Of a stretch of DNA of 64,000 nucleotides, positions 59,617-64,000 are shown one piece after another (the stretch's first letter is position 1; each line of letters begins with the position of its first letter). This stretch comes from Saccharomycopsis fibuligera x Saccharomycopsis cf. fibuligera (lineage: Eukaryota; Ascomycota; Saccharomycetes; Ascoideales; Saccharomycopsidaceae): NCBI GenBank assembly GCA_001936135.1, contig CP012819.1, forward strand, positions 186,001 to 250,000, in the 5' to 3' direction. The notes below the pieces were generated by a model. It was not told the DNA's origin and did no database searches. It saw only the letters and a program-made list of their open reading frames with translations. The translations under genes and the position numbers were made by a program.

Positions 59617-61068
59617 ATGCATTTACCATTTCCTTACAAGTTCATAGAAAAAATAGGGCAAGGCTCTTACGGAACAGTTATCAAGGCATTTGACAAGACT
59701 CGTGGAGCAAAGGTTGCCATCAAGATAATTAACAGCAACAAATACAACGAACCTTTCAATTTAAGCATACTCCGAGAATCCAAAATTGCCATGCTTCTTC
59801 AACAGGAGATATACAGTCCCAATATTATTGAGACATATGATGTGATAATGGAGCACGAACAACTGAGAACCAATGTTAGTACTGGTGATTCTGTCAAAGA
59901 TGATGAGTTCCGCGTACTTATTGTGCAAGAGTTAATGGATTATGATTTGTCGACATTTATCAAAAAATACGGTAATGTGTTGGGACCTGTCGAGATCAGA
60001 ATCATAATGCAGCAGATAATAAAAGGATGCAGCACGCTTCATGAACTAGGCATTATCCATAGAGACTTTAAACCATCCAATATTTTAATCAATTGTGATT
60101 TGACGGTGAAAATTTGCGACTTTGGCTTGTCGCGGTATCACAATTTTTCTTCAGTAACACAAAACCAACATAAGCAGCAGCAGATTCCTTTGGCTAAACA
60201 ACTAACTGGCTTAGTAGTAACTCAGGCATATAGAGCCCCAGAACTTCTTTTAGATGGATATGATAAAAGGAATTACACCAAAGCAATAGACATGTGGTCA
60301 ATTGGCTGCATATTTCACGAGTTGATAACAAAAAAGCCTCTTATTCCACCAGGAGCTTGGCTCGATTATCAAATATCAATAATTTTCACTTTGCTTGGAA
60401 CAGCATCTAGACAAAACTACCCGCATTTTTACAAAAACCTTTCTGGCTCATCCAAAAGCTATATTGATAGTAAAGAACAGCTTGTTAAAGCTCCACAAAT
60501 AATGAAGCACTGGATAATGAATGTTCACAAGTTCTATGACCTTGAGGGATTCTCATTATTGACTAAGCTACTTTGTATGGATCCAGAAGACAGAATAAGC
60601 AGTAATAAGGCTTTAAAGCATCCTTTTGTGAACCAAAATTATCCATACTTTGTCAATATAAATGGCATCAATGCCGCATATTTGGACGATTATTTTGCAT
60701 TTGAACTAGTCGGGGATGAAGGGCCTGGAGGATTCATCTTCAAGGAGTTACAAGACTTACTAACACCACAACTAAATCCAAGTCCAAATCTTAATAGTCA
60801 GCATGAAGGAGTGCAGAAAGATAAAGATATCCAGGACTTGATGCTCAGATATTATGAATTTTATGAGAATGAGGACATCATTGATTTTAATCACTACAGT
60901 GACTCAGAAACCGACGATGAGGATGACCATGGTAGCGCAGTGACTGAGGACCAGTATGAATTGCCGCTTATGGGAATTTTTTCAGATAAGAACCTCAAGC
61001 CCAATAAAAACGCTTTTCAGACAGTTGAAGATGATAAAGAATACGTTTTGTCAAAAACTGTAGGTTGA
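59617..61068 (+). CDS. CMGC/MAPK-like protein kinase with atypical activation loop
   Basis: A 483-residue Ser/Thr kinase. All catalytic elements are present: the Gly loop GQGSYGTV (residues 14-21), Lys36, Glu54, HRDFKPSN with catalytic Asp150, DFG with Asp168, and APE at 207-209. The CMGC insert region (IIFTLLGTAS) and DMWSIGCIFHELI support a MAPK/CDK-like placement. Odd: aligned on the ERK pattern TEYVATRWYRAPE, this kinase reads TGLVVTQAYRAPE. Thr197 is kept but the dual-phosphorylation Tyr is Leu199, and the Arg and Trp after it are Gln203 and Ala204. The P+1 loop is therefore altered and activation by a canonical MAPKK is doubtful. The C-terminal tail of about 110 residues is acidic (SDSETDDEDDHG). 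The orthologue is not recognised; a sporulation- or stress-type MAPK relative is possible. Confidence 0.9.
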   Translation: MHLPFPYKFIEKIGQGSYGTVIKAFDKTRGAKVAIKIINSNKYNEPFNLSILRESKIAMLLQQEIYSPNIIETYDVIMEHEQLRTNVSTGDSVKDDEFRVLIVQELMDYDLSTFIKKYGNVLGPVEIRIIMQQIIKGCSTLHELGIIHRDFKPSNILINCDLTVKICDFGLSRYHNFSSVTQNQHKQQQIPLAKQLTGLVVTQAYRAPELLLDGYDKRNYTKAIDMWSIGCIFHELITKKPLIPPGAWLDYQISIIFTLLGTASRQNYPHFYKNLSGSSKSYIDSKEQLVKAPQIMKHWIMNVHKFYDLEGFSLLTKLLCMDPEDRISSNKALKHPFVNQNYPYFVNINGINAAYLDDYFAFELVGDEGPGGFIFKELQDLLTPQLNPSPNLNSQHEGVQKDKDIQDLMLRYYEFYENEDIIDFNHYSDSETDDEDDHGSAVTEDQYELPLMGIFSDKNLKPNKNAFQTVEDDKEYVLSKTVG

Positions 61069-61469
61069 TTATTTCTCTTGCTGTATAATATATAATTATC
61101 TACTCAATCTCTGCATTTTCATTATTTTCCTCAGTAAGTTGTAATTGATTTATCCACGTGGGGAAGATGCGTAAAACAAAGTAATAATATTCGCAACTTT
61201 TTTTTTTCTTTTAGTAAACACATTTCCCAATTATAGTTGCTCTAAATAATCATTTTGAGAAAATGCGTACTCTGCCGAGGGCTGTTTCTGTTTCTTTTTG
61301 CATTAATAAGCGATGTTCATTTCTCGCATACCATCGCGCATATTTTATTTTTTCTTTTCGAATTTTCAAATCTCTTCGCAGCGTTACACATCTCATACCA
61401 TAGACCCAAAAGGTCTCAAAGCTTCGCAGTTGCAACAACTATCATACAAACCTGACAATCAAAGAGGCA
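61069..61469. other. Intergenic between the kinase gene and CFD1
   Basis: 400 nt holding the kinase 3' end and the CFD1 promoter, with a T-rich tract near 61200. No TATA consensus was seen close to the CFD1 ATG. Confidence 0.55.
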
Positions 61470-62360
61470 ATGAGTGAATTCCCACCTCCAAAATCACTAG
61501 AGCATATCAAGCACATAATATTGGTGCTCTCCGGCAAAGGTGGCGTTGGGAAGTCGTCCGTCACCACCCAACTTGCGCTAAGTCTTGTGATCAAAGGATT
61601 CAAAGTCGGGGTGTTAGACATTGATCTTACTGGCCCTTCTATTCCTCGAATGTTTGGTCTAGAAGGGAAGAAAATATATCAATCAGAGAAAGGTTGGGTT
61701 CCAGTGTATGTTGATAACAATGAAAATTTGTCTGTTGTGTCGTTGGGATTTTTAATCAATGATCGAGGCAATAGCGTTGCTTGGAGAGGACCCCGCAAGA
61801 CATCCATGATAAACCAATTTGTATCAAACATTGTGTGGCCCAAAGATTTAGATTACTTGATCATTGATACACCTCCAGGAACTTCAGATGAACATATCTC
61901 CATTGCTGAGCAATTGAAACTTGCAAATCCCGATGGTGCGGTGTTAGTGACTACACCACAGGCAGTTTCGGTGAATGACGTAAAAAAAGAATTAAATTTT
62001 TGTCATAAGGTGCGATTTAACGTCTTGGGAATCGTCGAAAATATGAGCGGTTTTATTTGCCCATATTGCGCAGAATGCACAAACATTTTCAGCTCTGGAG
62101 GTGGTAAAATCTTGGCAGAACAGAATGATATCAAATATTTGGGAAATTTGCCAATAGACCCGACATTTGTTGAGATGATTGAGAACAATAATAAGGATAG
62201 CAAGGAAATAACTATTGCTGAGGTAGAAAATTTGAAACTCAGTGAAAGCCAGATTAATAAGAAAAGCTTAGTCGATCAGTATAAAGAGAGTTCATTGAAG
62301 CCAGTATTCGATGCGGTGCTAGAAAACATTTTAGTTCAGAATATACCATCAAGGGTTTGA
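61470..62360 (+). CDS. CFD1: Cytosolic Fe-S cluster assembly ATPase Cfd1
   Basis: A 296-residue Mrp/NBP35-type P-loop NTPase, the partner of Nbp35 in the scaffold that builds 4Fe-4S clusters for cytosolic and nuclear proteins. Seen: the deviant Walker A GKGGVGKS at residues 22-29; [31 protein letters not shown]; and the cluster-binding cysteines Cys197 and Cys200 (CPYC) with Cys203 (AECTNIF), followed by the GGGK motif. It lacks the N-terminal four-cysteine ferredoxin-like extension that would make it Nbp35, so it is Cfd1. Length fits (yeast 293). It has no in-frame CTG codon by eye. Confidence 0.96.
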   Translation: MSEFPPPKSLEHIKHIILVLSGKGGVGKSSVTTQLALSLVIKGFKVGVLDIDLTGPSIPRMFGLEGKKIYQSEKGWVPVYVDNNENLSVVSLGFLINDRGNSVAWRGPRKTSMINQFVSNIVWPKDLDYLIIDTPPGTSDEHISIAEQLKLANPDGAVLVTTPQAVSVNDVKKELNFCHKVRFNVLGIVENMSGFICPYCAECTNIFSSGGGKILAEQNDIKYLGNLPIDPTFVEMIENNNKDSKEITIAEVENLKLSESQINKKSLVDQYKESSLKPVFDAVLENILVQNIPSRV

Positions 62361-62733
62361 ATGTATTGTGTTTATAAGGAACTAGTTAATATATATAAAA
62401 TGTCTTTTTTTCCAGGAAATGTGGATCGGAAAATCTAGAAACAAAAGCATTCAAAATGATACTGAAATGTGATTTTCTGTCTTTTACGACAATCCGTGTG
62501 TACGATTTTAGTGGATATTGCCTTTATTTTATATTTATTTGTCATTGATATCAGTACATTATAATAGTATCTATTGTCATGCTATAAAATATGAGGAGCT
62601 TATGGGTTGGGCAAAAAAATGATGTTGAGGCGCTTCCCGCAATAACATTGAATGACACTCAGTCTTGTCAGTTTTCAGTTTGTTTTTGAATAATATAAAA
62701 TGCTATATAATATGCTTTGAAAACTATAAAAAA

Positions 62734-62779
<46 letters not shown>

Positions 62780-63144
62780 TCAAAGACTATCATAAAAGTG
62801 TAAACAGTAAAAAGTAAGATGCATGTGTGTATGTGTGTGGAAAGCAATAGAAAGATTTTGTAACATCGCATACTTATCTCTATAGCTTTTTTTTCTTTTT
62901 CTCAGTAATGTACAATTGAAATGAATATACTAAACAAAGCTAACCTGAGCACTAGCAGAAAGCAAAACGGAAAGCTATATAACATACAAAAATAGACTTC
63001 TTAGGTGTGCGAAGAATACACAATATCAGAGAAAGTAAAGCCAACAGAATGACTTGCAAAAGCTTTAGAAACTAATGTAATAAAAACAAGTGAAATAACA
63101 AGAACATAAAAACCAAAACAAAAACAAAATTCATGCAAAATAAT
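62361..63144. other. Convergent intergenic with A41 run
   Basis: Holds the 3' ends of CFD1 and the rightmost gene. An A41 run lies at 62737-62777, with a short GT-rich patch after 62820. No gene was seen. Confidence 0.55.
62737..62777. repeat. A41 homopolymer
   Basis: 41 uninterrupted A, the same length as the run at 59186-59226. Confidence 0.95.
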
Positions 63145-64000
63145 TTACAATTTTGGTTTCTTTTGCATCAAGCCATTTTGCTCAGACCGACCCTTTCTCT
63201 TGATTTGCACTTCGAGAGAAGCACCTCTCTTGAAACTAACGTATTCTTCTTCATCGTTAAACTCAATTTCTGACAAAGGTGAGAACTCATACTCAGTCAA
63301 ACCGCGATTTCTTTCCCTGTTTGGTGAAAGCCGTTCTGATTTTGCACCATTTAGAGAGGTATTAGCACTGGCTGCAGTACTGGTATTACCAGCGCTTAAC
63401 GTGCTGCGTTTGGCTCTTGAAAAAGTTAACTCTGTAGCGTCACTGCTTGGCATTGTTTGGGATACCCTAGCAGGCTTTGACTTCAACTGCACTGCGCTGT
63501 GCGAAAGTGTTTTGTTTATAGATTCAACATGTCGAGCCAGCAAATTTTTCGAATCGTTTCTTTGTCTTGGTTTTTCTTTAGAAATTGATATTAGCTCATC
63601 ACCCTTGGCATTGAGCTTGTTAGCTAACAACTTTTTATTGCTTACATTAGTTGGCATAGTCTGTTTAGTCATTGTTTTAGATGAAGAAAGGAAAGAAGCT
63701 ACCGGTGACGGCTTAGCAAGTAGCGCCGATGCTTCTTTTTCAGGCGAACCTGTTTTTCCTTTGGTAGGCGTCTTTGGATTGGCTCCTTCGGTAAACTTTT
63801 GATCAGCTTTTTGAGGAGAAGTATGATGCCGCACTGTGGAATTAATATGACTCCCTTTCCTGTCAGATTCTTTCTCAAAAGGTTTATTCTTAGTAGCCAA
63901 GATATTAGCAAATGACAGATTGTCTTTGGCAGATTCCCAAGGCGCTGGTACTGGCTTAGCCGTTCCAGCAGATTCCCAAGGTGGTCTTCGCTGATCACCA
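63145..64000 (-). CDS. C-terminal part of an unrecognised Ser/Lys-rich protein (5' end outside window)
   Basis: The last 284 codons of a gene entering from the right edge. A - strand frame from 63900 begins at TTG, and the frame stays open to 64000, so the start lies beyond the window. The visible N-terminal part has a repeated Pro-Trp-Glu-Ser-Ala motif (RRPPWESAG, then PAPWESAKDN about 12 residues later), followed by FANILATKNKPF. The rest is polar, low-complexity, Ser/Lys-rich and probably disordered, ending in a basic stretch (KRKGRSEQNGLMQKKPKL) that could act in nuclear localisation or RNA binding. One CTG codon precedes SFANIL. Family not recognised. Confidence 0.8.
   Translation of the reverse strand, partial: GDQRRPPWESAGTAKPVPAPWESAKDNLSFANILATKNKPFEKESDRKGSHINSTVRHHTSPQKADQKFTEGANPKTPTKGKTGSPEKEASALLAKPSPVASFLSSSKTMTKQTMPTNVSNKKLLANKLNAKGDELISISKEKPRQRNDSKNLLARHVESINKTLSHSAVQLKSKPARVSQTMPSSDATELTFSRAKRSTLSAGNTSTAASANTSLNGAKSERLSPNRERNRGLTEYEFSPLSEIEFNDEEEYVSFKRGASLEVQIKRKGRSEQNGLMQKKPKL

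Noticed and set aside
1-64000. CRISPR arrays, insertion sequences, transposons
   Set aside because: Eukaryotic nuclear DNA; no regularly spaced repeats, transposase, reverse transcriptase or paired LTRs were seen.

Overview
This is nuclear DNA of a budding yeast. The genes are compact and almost all intronless. The one clear spliced gene is ribosomal protein eL37, with a 7-nt first exon and a yeast-type branch site. In-frame CTG codons are nearly absent: by eye there is none in the 716-codon ETF-QO gene or in the 296-codon CFD1 gene. Where CTG does occur, for example in the PMC1 tail, serine reads more naturally than leucine. This points to the CUG-Ser (Candida/Lodderomyces) group. I cannot name the species. 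Intergenic DNA is long and full of simple repeats: A/T runs up to 41 bp, dinucleotide tracts and 10-18 bp minisatellites.

Layout. 0.6-4.2 kb: vacuolar Ca2+-ATPase PMC1 (-). 4.2-7.1 kb: a GC-rich, repeat-studded intergenic island. 7.1-10.5 kb: a small membrane protein and a coiled, acidic-tailed protein of DUF2408 type. 12.4-21.2 kb: two intact RTA1-family seven-TM proteins and one decayed third copy, interspersed with a glycine-rich GPI protein and an MFS sugar porter. 22.2-24.4 kb: mitochondrial ETF:ubiquinone oxidoreductase. 24.4-28.5 kb: a long gene-poor stretch with a decayed small ORF at its end. 28.6-39.9 kb: a GPI adhesin-like wall protein, CDP-DAG synthase CDS1, RPL37 with a 716-nt intron, and a GH17 SCW-type wall protein.

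40.3-54.8 kb is the most interesting part: a myo-inositol module. It holds two myo-inositol oxygenases (MIOX-A and MIOX-B, all six iron ligands kept in both) and two ITR-type myo-inositol transporters (ITR-A and ITR-B), with the essential karyopherin gene CSE1 lying among them. Inference: these genes take up inositol and oxidise it to D-glucuronate, so the locus looks like a catabolic cluster with both components duplicated. MIOX-A also carries a low-complexity insertion of about 185 residues between its N-terminal block and its catalytic core.

57.3-64 kb: an unrecognised mitochondrial membrane protein, a MAPK-like kinase with TGL in place of TxY in its activation loop, the cytosolic Fe-S scaffold CFD1, and the C-terminal part of an unrecognised protein running off the right edge.

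Starts were checked against the DNA. Several open frames begin upstream at non-ATG codons, and for those the first in-frame ATG is given.
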